In this document: positions 1 through 6,218 of the stretch, piece by piece
Position numbering within the stretch: the first letter of the stretch is position 1
Layout of the letters: every line of letters starts with the position of its first letter
Assembly (NCBI GenBank): GCA_902803675.1
Contig: CADCQZ010000416.1
Span: 1-10,106, forward strand
Reading direction: 5' to 3'
Length of the DNA stretch: 10,106 nt
Source of the DNA: an uncultured Eubacteriales bacterium
Lineage (GTDB): Bacteria; Bacillota_A; Clostridia; Christensenellales; Aristaeellaceae
Made by a program: the position numbers and the translations under genes
Notes under the pieces: generated by a model
Told to the model about the DNA's origin: nothing
What the model saw: the letters and a program-made list of their open reading frames with translations, nothing else
Database searches by the model: none

Positions 1-592
1 CGGGGATCCTGCCGGGGGACAGGTAGGTCTTCATCGGGGATTCGGGCGTGCACACGATGTCCAGCTCGAACCAGACCAGCCTGTCGGTCTGCGCGATGAA
101 ACGCTTGATGACCACGGAGAGCACGGCGCTCTTATAGATCCACAGCCCCGTGTCGGCGTCGATATAGATGTATTCACCGTCCCCTTTGAGCAGGCCCTTT
201 TCGTCGCATTCCGGCATGTCCTGGGGAAGGCCCTCGGGCGACAGCGGCGCGGGGGGCTCGGTAGGGAGGGGCGTGGGGGCCGGCGCGTTGGGGGCCGGGA
301 TACAGTTCCCGGAGTAGACCAGGGCCTGCAGCTCGGGGGTGGCGATGCCGTCCTCCTCAAGGCCGTTGTTCTTCTGGAGCATTTTGACCCGCTGGACCAT
401 CACGTCGTTATAGCCGTCCGACAGGTTCAGGCTGGTGAAGTAGCCCAGGTAATACATGGCCTGCTTCAGCCTGAGCACGCCGGGGCCCGACACGCCCTTT
501 TGCAAAGTGACGTACTCCTCCGGGGCGGCGGTGCCGATCCCCGCGAGGAGCACGATCACGATCAGGATGGATAGATGCTTCAAGGTACGCAT
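1..592 (-). CDS. Secreted peptidoglycan-binding protein, probable phosphodiester glycosidase family (3' end missing)
   Basis: The reading frame is open from an ATG at 590-592 to the window edge, giving 197 codons without a stop; the C-terminus is missing. Residues 1-23 form a signal peptide: a short basic start, a hydrophobic core (about 7-19) and a small-residue end (TAA) suited to signal peptidase I. Residues about 27-95 match a PG_binding_1 domain (LQKGVSGPGVLRLKQ, a YLGYF core, LQKNNGLEEDGIATPE). A proline-rich linker follows at about 98-127. Residues about 140-191 (YIYIDADTGLWIY, then LSVVIKRF and VWFELDIV) resemble the opening strands of NAGPA/DUF2233 phosphodiester glycosidases, but the catalytic part lies outside the window. 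An AGAGG upstream of the ATG is a modest ribosome binding site. The gene lies 61 nt after potD on the same strand, so it may be read with the pot operon; a cell-wall role is inferred. The signal peptide and binding domain are clear; the glycosidase call is tentative. Confidence 0.75.
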   Translation of the reverse strand, partial: MRTLKHLSILIVIVLLAGIGTAAPEEYVTLQKGVSGPGVLRLKQAMYYLGYFTSLNLSDGYNDVMVQRVKMLQKNNGLEEDGIATPELQALVYSGNCIPAPNAPAPTPLPTEPPAPLSPEGLPQDMPECDEKGLLKGDGEYIYIDADTGLWIYKSAVLSVVIKRFIAQTDRLVWFELDIVCTPESPMKTYLSPGRIP

Positions 593-606
593 TCTGCCTC
601 TTTTCA

Positions 607-631
607 CAGGCCGCGGCTCGGGCCGGGCCTG
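607..631 (-). other. GC-rich intergenic hairpin after potD
   Basis: In the 61-nt gap between potD and the next gene, CAGGCC (626-631 read on the minus strand) pairs with GGCCTG (607-612). Inside, CGGC pairs with GCCG around a 4-nt loop with one bulged C. On the minus strand no U-tract follows: the next bases are TGAAAAGAGG, which lead into the next ribosome binding site. A classical intrinsic terminator is therefore not supported. It could be a 3' stabiliser or processing element that lowers expression of the downstream gene, but no function is shown. Confidence 0.45.
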
Positions 632-653
632 AAGAAGATCCTGTTTTTAAAGA

Positions 654-1727
654 CTACTCGTGCAGCTTGACCTTGATCCACAGCTCGGAGAGCTGCTTTT
701 TGAGGACCTCGTTGTCATGGAACATCTCGTCCTTCTCATAGCCGGACCTGGGCACGTAGGCGGAGTTCTCGAAATAGGTGCCGCCCGGGCTGCTCAGCTC
801 CTCCAGCACCTGGGCGTTGGGGGAGGCGTAACCCACTTCATCGGAGATCATCAGGCTGTTCTCATACTGCAGGATGTACTCGATGAACACGTTGGCCAGT
901 TTGGGGTTGGTGGCGTTGGCGGGGATCACCATGGCGTCTACGGCCACGTTGGTGCCCTCCTTGGGCATGCAGTAGGCCATGTCCTCGTTTTCGGAGATGA
1001 TATAGGCGGCGTCACCGCTGTAGACCAGGGCCAGCCACTTCTCGCCGTTGATCATGGCGTCGATGACCTCGTCCGTCACATAGGCGGGGTGCACGGCCTT
1101 GTCCATCTCGCGCAGCCAGTTGTAGGCCGCCGTGATCTCCTCCGGGTCTTCCGTGTTGGCGGAATAGCCCAGTGCCTTGAAGGCGATCATGAAGGCGTCG
1201 CGCTCGGAGTCATACATATAGGCGTGGCCGCTGTACTCGGGATCCAGGAAGATGGAAAAGCCCAGCTCCTCCACTTTTTCCGGGTCGATCTTCGTCTGGT
1301 CATACAGGATGCCGACGGTCTGCCACAGATAGGGGACGGAATAGGTGTTGTCCGGATCATAGTCCAGGTTCCTGACGCCGTCCACCAGGCTGTCAAGGCT
1401 CGTCACCACAGTCTTGTCCAGGGGCTGGAGCTTCTTTTCCCGGATCAGGCGTTCGATCATGTAGTCGCTGGGGATGAGCACGTCGTAGGACGCGTTGCTC
1501 AGGAGCTTGGTGTACATTTCCTCGTTGGAGGAGAACAGGGAGTAGTTGATCTTCACCTTGTACTCTTTCTGGAAATTGGTGAGCACCTGCTTGTCGATGT
1601 ACTCGCCCCAGTTGTATACGTTCAGCACGTTGCTGCCGAATTCCTTCACCGGGTCATACCCTTCACCGAGGCTCAGGGCGGGCGCGAGCAGGCACAGGAT
1701 CAGCAGGGCGGTCAGGATCTTTTTCAT
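654..1727 (-). CDS. potD: Spermidine/putrescine ABC transporter, substrate-binding protein PotD
   Basis: This 357-residue protein is the extracytoplasmic receptor that captures polyamines and delivers them to the PotBC permease. Typical PotD blocks are visible: LNVYNWGEYID (35-45), DVLIPSDYMIERL (82-94), VPYLWQTVGILYD (131-143), YSGDAAY (236-242) and EVGYASPN (297-304). Aromatic and acidic residues in these blocks (W40, Y43, D88, W135, D239) are the kind that hold the diamine in the family; exact ligand assignment is inferred. The length is normal for PotD (about 350). The N-terminus is a signal peptide (MKKI, hydrophobic core 4-14, then APALSLGEG). The only early cysteine, C12, sits inside the core after Leu and does not form a lipobox, so secretion by signal peptidase I is predicted. 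The gene starts 1 nt after the potC stop. Its AGGAGG ribosome binding site lies within the last codons of potC, which implies translational coupling. Confidence 0.95.
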   Translation of the reverse strand: MKKILTALLILCLLAPALSLGEGYDPVKEFGSNVLNVYNWGEYIDKQVLTNFQKEYKVKINYSLFSSNEEMYTKLLSNASYDVLIPSDYMIERLIREKKLQPLDKTVVTSLDSLVDGVRNLDYDPDNTYSVPYLWQTVGILYDQTKIDPEKVEELGFSIFLDPEYSGHAYMYDSERDAFMIAFKALGYSANTEDPEEITAAYNWLREMDKAVHPAYVTDEVIDAMINGEKWLALVYSGDAAYIISENEDMAYCMPKEGTNVAVDAMVIPANATNPKLANVFIEYILQYENSLMISDEVGYASPNAQVLEELSSPGGTYFENSAYVPRSGYEKDEMFHDNEVLKKQLSELWIKVKLHE

Positions 1728-1728
1728 C

Positions 1729-2535
1729 TTACATGTCCTCCTCTTCGTTGTTTTTCCTGTCTTTCAGACGGGGGATGATGTTCACGGCCACCAGGATCAG
1801 GGTCACCACGACCACGATCAGGGTGGACAGCGCGTTCACACTGGGGTTGTACCGCTTCATCGAGTAGACATACATGGATATGTTGTTGATGCCCACGCCG
1901 GCAGTGAAGAACGAGATCACGAAATCGTCGAAGCTCATGCTGAAGGCGATCAGGGCGCCGGAGAGGATCGCCGGATAGATCTGGGGCAGGATCACCTTCG
2001 TGAGTGCCTGGAAGGGCGTTGCGCCCAGGTCCAGCGCGGCTTCGGCCACATTGTCGTCCAGCTGGCGGAGCTTGGGCATCACGGTGAGGATCACATAGGG
2101 CACACAGAAAGTGATGTGCGCCAGGATCAGGGTGGTCAGGCTCAGCTGGATCTTGGTGGAGATGAACAGCAGCATCAGGCCGATGGCCGTGACGATATCG
2201 GGGTTCATCACCGGCAGGTTGTTCACCTCCAGGATCAGGCTGCGCACCAGGGGCCTGGCCTTGGAGAGGCCGATGGCCGCCACGGTCCCCACCACGGTGG
2301 ATACCGCCGTGGCGATCACCGCCGTCAGCAGGGTGTAGTAGATGCTCTGCAGCATGGTCTCGTCCTGCAGCATGTTCTCATACCAGCGCAGGGAGAACCC
2401 GGTGAAATTGGTCAGTGATTTGCTCTCGTTGAAGGAGAACAGCACCACGTATCCGATGGGCAGGTAGATGAACAGGAGCACCAGGATGAGATAACCGTTG
2501 GTCAGCAGGGACCATTTCGATCTGCGTTTTTCCAT
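1729..2535 (-). CDS. potC: Spermidine/putrescine ABC transporter, permease PotC
   Basis: This is a 268-residue inner-membrane permease of the BPD_transp_1 (MetI-like) fold; with PotB it forms the polyamine channel. Six hydrophobic segments are visible, at about 12-34, 65-90, 111-127, 132-153, 187-210 and 236-255. The cytoplasmic EAA loop that docks to PotA lies at about 163-190 (AEAALDLGATPFQALTKVILP, split as AEAALDLGA and FQALTKVILP). The length matches E. coli PotC (about 264). It begins 3 nt after the potB stop with an AGGAGG upstream of the ATG, and ends in an acidic tail (NNEEEDM) whose codons carry the potD ribosome binding site. The first residues (MEKRRSKW) are basic, as expected for a cytoplasmic N-terminus. 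Confidence 0.95.
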   Translation of the reverse strand: MEKRRSKWSLLTNGYLILVLLFIYLPIGYVVLFSFNESKSLTNFTGFSLRWYENMLQDETMLQSIYYTLLTAVIATAVSTVVGTVAAIGLSKARPLVRSLILEVNNLPVMNPDIVTAIGLMLLFISTKIQLSLTTLILAHITFCVPYVILTVMPKLRQLDDNVAEAALDLGATPFQALTKVILPQIYPAILSGALIAFSMSFDDFVISFFTAGVGINNISMYVYSMKRYNPSVNALSTLIVVVVTLILVAVNIIPRLKDRKNNEEEDM

Positions 2536-2538
2536 ACC

Positions 2539-3318
2539 TCAGTCCTCCTGTCCGTTCCTGTCCAGTTTCCTGGTCAGCCACATGGACGCGATGATGATCA
2601 GTGCCATGATGAGAGAGATGGCGCTGCCGAAGTTCCAGTCCCCGGCGGTCAGGAAGTAGATCTCGATCAGGTTGCCGATCAGCACGTAGTCGCCGCCGCC
2701 CAGCAGCTTGGGGATGACGAAGCTGGATACCGCCGGCAGGAACACCAGCGTGATGCCGGAAATGATGCCGGGAACGCTCAGGGGCAGGATCACCTTGCGG
2801 AAAGTCTGCCACTTGTTGGCGCCCAGGTCATAGGAGGCCACCATCAGGTTGCTGTCCAGCTTGGCGATGGAGGTGTGGATCTGGATGATCATATACGGCA
2901 GGAAATCATACACCATGCCGATGAACACTTTCGCTTCGCTGGCCAGGTCGAAATTGAGCAGGATGCCGCGCCAGGCGTAAGTCTTGAGCAGCATGTTGAT
3001 CCACATGGGCAGTGTCAGCAGCAGCACCATCATCGTCTGGTTGCGCTCGCTCAGGCGCGAGATGAAGAAGGCCGCCGGATAGCCCACCAGCAGGCAGAAT
3101 ACCGTCGTCATCAGCGCGATCCTCAGGCTGGTCAGGAGCACCCGCATGAAGGTGCTGTCCGAGAAAAACCGCCCGAAATTCTCCAGGGTGAACTGGAAGG
3201 TGAGCGTGCTGTTGCCGGTGCGGGACAGGGCATAGAGCAGGATCATGATCATCGGAGCCACGATGAACACGGCGATCCACAGGATGTAGGGATAGGTCAT
3301 GCGGAAAAATGATCTCAT
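2539..3318 (-). CDS. potB: Spermidine/putrescine ABC transporter, permease PotB
   Basis: This 259-residue membrane permease is the partner of PotC. Hydrophobic segments lie at about 9-30, 62-88, 95-112, 132-150, 185-206 and 232-248. The EAA-type coupling loop is at about 159-186 ([10 protein letters not shown] then [12 protein letters not shown]). The [15 protein letters not shown] stretch (106-120) is typical of the PotB/PotH side of the family and separates it from PotC. It is slightly shorter than E. coli PotB (about 275), but both ends are intact. Its ATG overlaps the potA TGA by 4 nt (ATGA), showing that the two are translated together and that expression follows the shared promoter upstream of the regulator gene. 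Confidence 0.95.
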   Translation of the reverse strand: MRSFFRMTYPYILWIAVFIVAPMIMILLYALSRTGNSTLTFQFTLENFGRFFSDSTFMRVLLTSLRIALMTTVFCLLVGYPAAFFISRLSERNQTMMVLLLTLPMWINMLLKTYAWRGILLNFDLASEAKVFIGMVYDFLPYMIIQIHTSIAKLDSNLMVASYDLGANKWQTFRKVILPLSVPGIISGITLVFLPAVSSFVIPKLLGGGDYVLIGNLIEIYFLTAGDWNFGSAISLIMALIIIASMWLTRKLDRNGQED

Positions 3319-4895
3319 ACGTCCGTCACTTCCTTATGCATGACGTGGATCTCGTCCGGGCCGAAATCCAGCCCGATCCTGTCGCCTTCCTCGTGGGCGG
3401 CGGTGGTCTCCACCTTGTATTCACGGCCCTGGGTGGAGAAGGTGATGTCGTAGGAGCCTTCCGTGATCGTCGCCGGGTCGAAGTCGAACTTGACCGAGGT
3501 GATCTCGATGCTGGAGTCATCCTGCAGGTTCCAGGCCTCGGCGCTGGCCCAGGTCTTCAGGTCGGTGGAGATGGCCATGGATTCCTTGATCTCATCCGGC
3601 GTGATGAAGAAATCCAGCGCGCTGATGCCGATATTGTGCCGCGCGTCCTCCACGTATTCAGGATGGACCACGTAGACCTTGACCGTCACTTCGGTCTTTT
3701 TATCGGTGCCGAAGGTGATGTTGTAGACCCCGGGGGCGTTTTTGATGTCGTGGCTGACCTTCGTCAGGGAGATGTCCCGGTTCTCCTCGTCCCAGGCCTG
3801 GGCGTTGGCGATAGAGATGAAGTCCTTGTCCGTCATCTCGCGGTTCTCCAGGTCCTCCAGGTCCACGTAGAAATCGTTGGCGCTGATCTTCTCGCCCGCG
3901 TCCTTATTATAGATATCATGCTGGGTCACCACGTTCATCTTCACGGTCTTGCTGGTGCCCGTCTTGGTCTCCACCATCAGCTCATAGTGCACGCCCTTGA
4001 ACACGACGCTCTTGACCGTCCCGCGGAGCACGCCGTCCCGGGGCTTGACGATGTCGATGTCCTCCGGCCGGATCAGCACGTCCACCGGCTCGCCGGGCCT
4101 GAAGCCGAAATCCCGGCACTCGAAATTCTTGTCATCGAAGCGGACTTTATAATCCGCCGGCATCACGCCGTCCACGATGTTGCTTTCCCCGATGAAGCGC
4201 GCCACGTAGGCGTTCACCGGCTCGTTGTAGATCTCCAGCGGGGTGCCGATCTGTTCGATCCCGCCTTCCCGCATGACCACGATCTTGTCGCTCATGGTCA
4301 GGGCTTCCTCCTGGTCATGGGTGACGAAAATGAAGGTGATGCCCACCTCCTGCTGGATCCGTTTCAGCTCCCGCTGCATCTCCTTGCGCAGTTTGAGGTC
4401 CAGGGCGCCCAGGGGCTCGTCCAGGAGCAGCACGTTGGGCTCGTTCACCAGGGCGCGGGCGATGGCCACCCGCTGCTGCTGACCGCCGGAGAGCTTGGTG
4501 ACATTGCGCTTTTCGTAGCCCTCCAGGTTGACCAGGGACAGCATCCTGTTCACCTTCTGGGAGATGATGTCCTCGCCGGTCTTTTTGATCCTGAGGCCGA
4601 AGGCGATGTTGTCATACACGTTCAGGTGGGGGAACAGGGCGTAGCGCTGGAACACCGTGTTGATCTCCCGCTTGTAGGGGGGCACCTTGTCGATGCACTT
4701 CCCGTCGAAAATGACGGTGCCTTCATCCTGTTCCAGAAATCCGCCCAGGATGCGCAGCAGCGTGGTCTTGCCGCAGCCGGAGGGCCCCAGCAGGGTCACG
4801 AACTCGTTTTCGTAGATGTTCAGGTTGACGCCCTTGAGCACCACCTGCCCGTTGAAGCTCTTTACGATGTTCCTGAATTCGATCAGTTTGCGCAT
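3315..4895 (-). CDS. potA: Spermidine/putrescine ABC transporter ATPase PotA with an Ig-like insertion in the TOBE domain
   Basis: This cytoplasmic ATPase powers polyamine import. I place the start at 4895 (MRKLIEF), giving 526 residues. An AAAAGGAG lies 8 nt upstream, whereas the in-frame ATG at 4940 lies inside the regulator gene with no better site. The nucleotide-binding domain is complete: Walker A GPSGCGKT (37-44), Q-loop Q83, signature LSGGQQ (135-140), Walker B LLLDEP (156-161) and H-loop H193. After it come TOBE strands ([11 protein letters not shown], about 273-283, and [15 protein letters not shown], about 296-310). The TOBE tail (GREYKVETT to [12 protein letters not shown], about 490-519) appears only after an extra stretch of about 180 residues (311-489). 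PotA proteins are usually 350-380 residues, so the excess equals this insertion. It holds two similar Ig-like units (separate entry). All catalytic motifs are intact and the insertion is in frame, so the protein is probably functional. The ATPase call is certain; the role of the insertion is unknown. Confidence 0.96.
   Translation of the reverse strand: MRKLIEFRNIVKSFNGQVVLKGVNLNIYENEFVTLLGPSGCGKTTLLRILGGFLEQDEGTVIFDGKCIDKVPPYKREINTVFQRYALFPHLNVYDNIAFGLRIKKTGEDIISQKVNRMLSLVNLEGYEKRNVTKLSGGQQQRVAIARALVNEPNVLLLDEPLGALDLKLRKEMQRELKRIQQEVGITFIFVTHDQEEALTMSDKIVVMREGGIEQIGTPLEIYNEPVNAYVARFIGESNIVDGVMPADYKVRFDDKNFECRDFGFRPGEPVDVLIRPEDIDIVKPRDGVLRGTVKSVVFKGVHYELMVETKTGTSKTVKMNVVTQHDIYNKDAGEKISANDFYVDLEDLENREMTDKDFISIANAQAWDEENRDISLTKVSHDIKNAPGVYNITFGTDKKTEVTVKVYVVHPEYVEDARHNIGISALDFFITPDEIKESMAISTDLKTWASAEAWNLQDDSSIEITSVKFDFDPATITEGSYDITFSTQGREYKVETTAAHEEGDRIGLDFGPDEIHVMHKEVTDV
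3399..3887 (-). repeat. Two diverged tandem Ig-like protein repeats inside potA
   Basis: Unit A is encoded at 3666-3887 (PotA residues about 337-410) and unit B at 3399-3626 (about 424-499). Both open alike (ISANDFYV and ISALDFFI), continue with an acidic helix-like stretch (D..E.) and an A.AW core (NAQAWDEE and SAEAWNLQ), and close with a strand pair ([11 protein letters not shown] and [11 protein letters not shown]). The 26-residue junctions before each opening also align (TVKMNVV...ISANDF and TVKVYVV...ISALDF). The closing pattern, G-x-Y-x-[IV]-T-F followed by alternating hydrophobic residues, is what Ig-like repeats of Firmicutes surface proteins show. The similarity is at protein level; the DNA copies have diverged, so this is not a recent duplication. 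The Ig-like assignment comes from pattern recognition only. Confidence 0.7.
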
Positions 4896-4912
4896 GGCCA
4901 GAACTCCTTTTC

Positions 4913-5455
4913 TCAGAATGAAGGCGGGGTCGATATCCACATGACCCGGGCCCGGCTTTTGCCGGCGTTCAGGAGCTGATGCTCTTCCCGGGGATGGATG
5001 CAGAAGCTGCAGCCGGCTTTGACGCGGCGCTTCGTGCTTCCCATGACGAGGAACACGCTGCCGGAGAGCACATAGCCGAATTCTTCACCCTCGTGGGGCG
5101 GCATCACCGCGCTGGCGCCGTCCTCGTCCATTTCCAGCAGGATGGGCTCCATGCGGTTCTTCTGCGCGTCCGGGATCAGCCATGTGATGCTGCCCTTCAA
5201 AGTATCCGGGTCTTCCTTGACGAACATGTCGTCCCTGGTGAAGATGATCCTGTCCTCGCCGGCGTCTGAAAAGAACTCGTTCAGGCTGCTGCCGAGGCAC
5301 TCGAGCATATCCGTCAGCGTGGCGATGGAAGGGGATGCGAGGTTCCGTTCCACCTGGGATATGAAGCCCTTGCTCAGCTCGCAGCGGTCGGCAAGCTCTT
5401 CCTGGGTCAGGCTGCGGAGCTGTCTTAAGGATCTGAGTTTTTCTCCGATGTCCAT
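4913..5455 (-). CDS. XRE-family regulator with C-terminal cupin domain (PuuR-like), probable regulator of the pot operon
   Basis: This 180-residue DNA-binding protein has an N-terminal HTH_3 domain (about 5-60; [16 protein letters not shown], then [17 protein letters not shown], the recognition helix region) and a C-terminal cupin_2 barrel (about 103-177). Cupin motif 1 is [21 protein letters not shown], with H121, E124 and E125, and motif 2 holds H159 (REEHQLLN). Regulators of this build sense small molecules through the cupin; PuuR of E. coli responds to putrescine. I chose ATG 5453-5455 because GGAGG lies 4 nt upstream. The longer in-frame start at 5545 would lie upstream of the predicted transcription start. 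The gene is first in the operon, 17 nt before potA, so it probably controls its own transcription and that of potABCD through the palindromes upstream. The polyamine as ligand is inferred from context. Confidence 0.92.
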   Translation of the reverse strand: MDIGEKLRSLRQLRSLTQEELADRCELSKGFISQVERNLASPSIATLTDMLECLGSSLNEFFSDAGEDRIIFTRDDMFVKEDPDTLKGSITWLIPDAQKNRMEPILLEMDEDGASAVMPPHEGEEFGYVLSGSVFLVMGSTKRRVKAGCSFCIHPREEHQLLNAGKSRARVMWISTPPSF

Positions 5456-5501
5456 TTTTCCTCCTGCCGTGTTTTTCACGGTCACTGCATCCCTGTGCCT
5501 G

Positions 5502-5522
5502 AAGTTTAGAAATACTGAACTT
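5502..5522. promoter_or_regulatory. Palindrome after the pot transcription start, candidate operator
   Basis: Arms AAGTTTAG (5502-5509) and CTGAACTT (5515-5522) are inverted repeats with one mismatch in 8, separated by AAATA. The site lies just downstream of the predicted minus-strand transcription start (about 5528) and some 45 nt upstream of the regulator ATG. Its size, AT-rich centre and place fit an operator for a dimeric HTH protein, most simply the neighbouring XRE-cupin regulator acting on its own operon. No binding evidence is available from sequence. Confidence 0.5.
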
Positions 5523-5535
5523 TCAGACGCACTAT

Positions 5536-5564
5536 ATTTAATCACACGCGTCCCCGCGTGTCAA
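5536..5564 (-). promoter_or_regulatory. Sigma-A type promoter of the regulator-potABCD operon
   Basis: Read on the minus strand, a perfect -35 hexamer TTGACA (5559-5564) is followed by a 17-nt spacer and TTAAAT (5536-5541; 4 of 6 to consensus). A TG dinucleotide one base before the -10 makes it an extended -10. Transcription should start near 5528-5529, giving a leader of about 75 nt before the regulator ATG. A second hexamer, TATAGT (5531-5536), matches the -10 consensus better but would need a 22-nt spacer, so I prefer the first. Confidence 0.65.
5542..5563. promoter_or_regulatory. Inverted repeat inside the pot promoter spacer, candidate operator
   Basis: ACACGCG (5544-5550) and CGCGTGT (5555-5561) form a perfect 7-bp inverted repeat around TCCC. 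It extends to 9-bp arms (TCACACGCG and CGCGTGTCA) with one mismatch. It fills the spacer between the -35 and -10 of the minus-strand promoter and overlaps the -35, so a bound protein would block RNA polymerase. It is GC-rich, unlike the second palindrome at 5502-5522, so the two may be sites for different proteins. Confidence 0.5.
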
Positions 5565-5667
5565 TCATTTTTTTGCCCCGCGTTTTCTTCGGGACCCATC
5601 CGCGTCCCTTGCTGGTCAGAGTCGGTATCGATGGCAAAAAATGATAAGGATTTAAAGCAAATTTCAT

Positions 5668-5696
5668 TTGTTCTTTTAGTGTTTCTCTGCTATAAT
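5668..5696 (+). promoter_or_regulatory. Extended -10 promoter of the hydrogenase operon
   Basis: A perfect TATAAT at 5691-5696 is preceded by TGC, giving an extended -10. The best -35 is TTGTTC (5668-5673; TTG conserved) with a 17-nt spacer. An AT-rich tract (about 5636-5667) lies upstream like an UP element. Transcription should start near 5703, leaving a leader of about 45 nt. The leader ends with a strong AAGGAGGA (5733-5740), 7 nt before the first gene. Arms GCAAAA (5697-5702) and TTTTGC (5709-5714) could form a weak hairpin at the very start of the transcript. Confidence 0.75.
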
Positions 5697-5747
5697 GCAA
5701 AAGGGTTTTTTTGCCCTGTACCTTAATCTCTCAAGGAGGAACTGCCA

Positions 5748-6215
5748 ATGTCGGAAGAACGCGAAAAGTACGCGGAGCTGGACGCGGTGATCGAAAAGTA
5801 TGCCGGGGTGCCCGGCGCTCTGATGCCCGTGCTCCAGGGAGCGCAGGAGATCTTCGGCTGTGTACCCATCGATGTCCAGAAGTATATCGCCGCTGCCCTG
5901 CACACCACCCTCAGTGACGTTTACGGCGTCGCCACCTTTTATTCCCAATTCTCCCTGCAGCCCAAGGGCGAGTACCTGATCAGCGTGTGCCTCGGGACCG
6001 CCTGCTACGTCAAAGGGAGCCAGAAAGTGCTTGACAAGCTCAGCGAGGAGCTGGAGATCCCGGTGGGGAGCACCTCCAAGGACGGCAAGTTCACGCTTCA
6101 GGCCACCCGCTGCCTGGGCGCCTGCGGCCTGGCCCCGGTCATGACGATCAACGACGAAGTATACGGCCGTCTCACGCCGGACCAGATCCCCACGATCCTG
6201 GAAAAGTACCGCTGA
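5748..6215 (+). CDS. hydC: NAD-reducing/bifurcating hydrogenase subunit HydC, NuoE-like [2Fe-2S] protein
   Basis: This 155-residue cytoplasmic subunit belongs to the NuoE (24 kDa) family. A helical N-terminal half (about 8-70; GVPGALMPVLQGAQEIFG, then the conserved VYGVATFYSQF at 58-68) precedes a thioredoxin-like ferredoxin domain. The four cluster ligands are present as C-x4-C (C81, C86 in VCLGTACYVKG) and C-x3-C (C122, C126 in RCLGACGLAP). In trimeric HydABC this subunit carries a [2Fe-2S] cluster beside the HydB flavin. Its length is normal for the family. It is the first gene of the operon, with AAGGAGGA 7 nt upstream. Stand-alone NuoE homologues also occur in complex I and NAD-dependent formate dehydrogenase, but the downstream hydB and hydA settle the assignment. 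Confidence 0.93.
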   Translation: MSEEREKYAELDAVIEKYAGVPGALMPVLQGAQEIFGCVPIDVQKYIAAALHTTLSDVYGVATFYSQFSLQPKGEYLISVCLGTACYVKGSQKVLDKLSEELEIPVGSTSKDGKFTLQATRCLGACGLAPVMTINDEVYGRLTPDQIPTILEKYR

Positions 6216-6218
6216 TCT

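Noticed and set aside
31..360. A 109-codon minus-strand frame rich in Pro, Ser and Arg near the window start
   Set aside because: It is out of frame with the 197-codon partial gene at 1-592, which has a signal peptide and a peptidoglycan-binding domain.
607..631. Intrinsic terminator after potD
   Set aside because: The hairpin is strong, but no run of U follows it on the minus strand.
660..1778. A 372-codon plus-strand open frame opposite potD
   Set aside because: It is antisense to a clear PotD gene; the composition is that of a shadow frame and there is no supporting ribosome binding site.
4896..4940. Longer PotA start at 4940
   Set aside because: It lies within the regulator coding sequence and adds 15 residues with no family match. 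The ATG at 4895 has a good ribosome binding site and starts at the conserved PotA N-terminus.
3309..4979. A 556-codon plus-strand open frame opposite potA
   Set aside because: It is the antisense shadow of potA, rich in His, Val, Asp and Gly, with no recognisable domain.
5456..5545. Longer regulator start at 5545
   Set aside because: It would lie upstream of the predicted transcription start and codes for a stretch without family similarity. The ATG at 5455 has GGAGG 4 nt upstream.
5591..5608. Small inverted repeat GGGAC/GTCCC and a repeated CGCGTCCC in the intergenic region
   Set aside because: The arms are only 5 bp with an 8-nt loop, and an 8-bp direct repeat in GC-rich DNA is easily due to chance.
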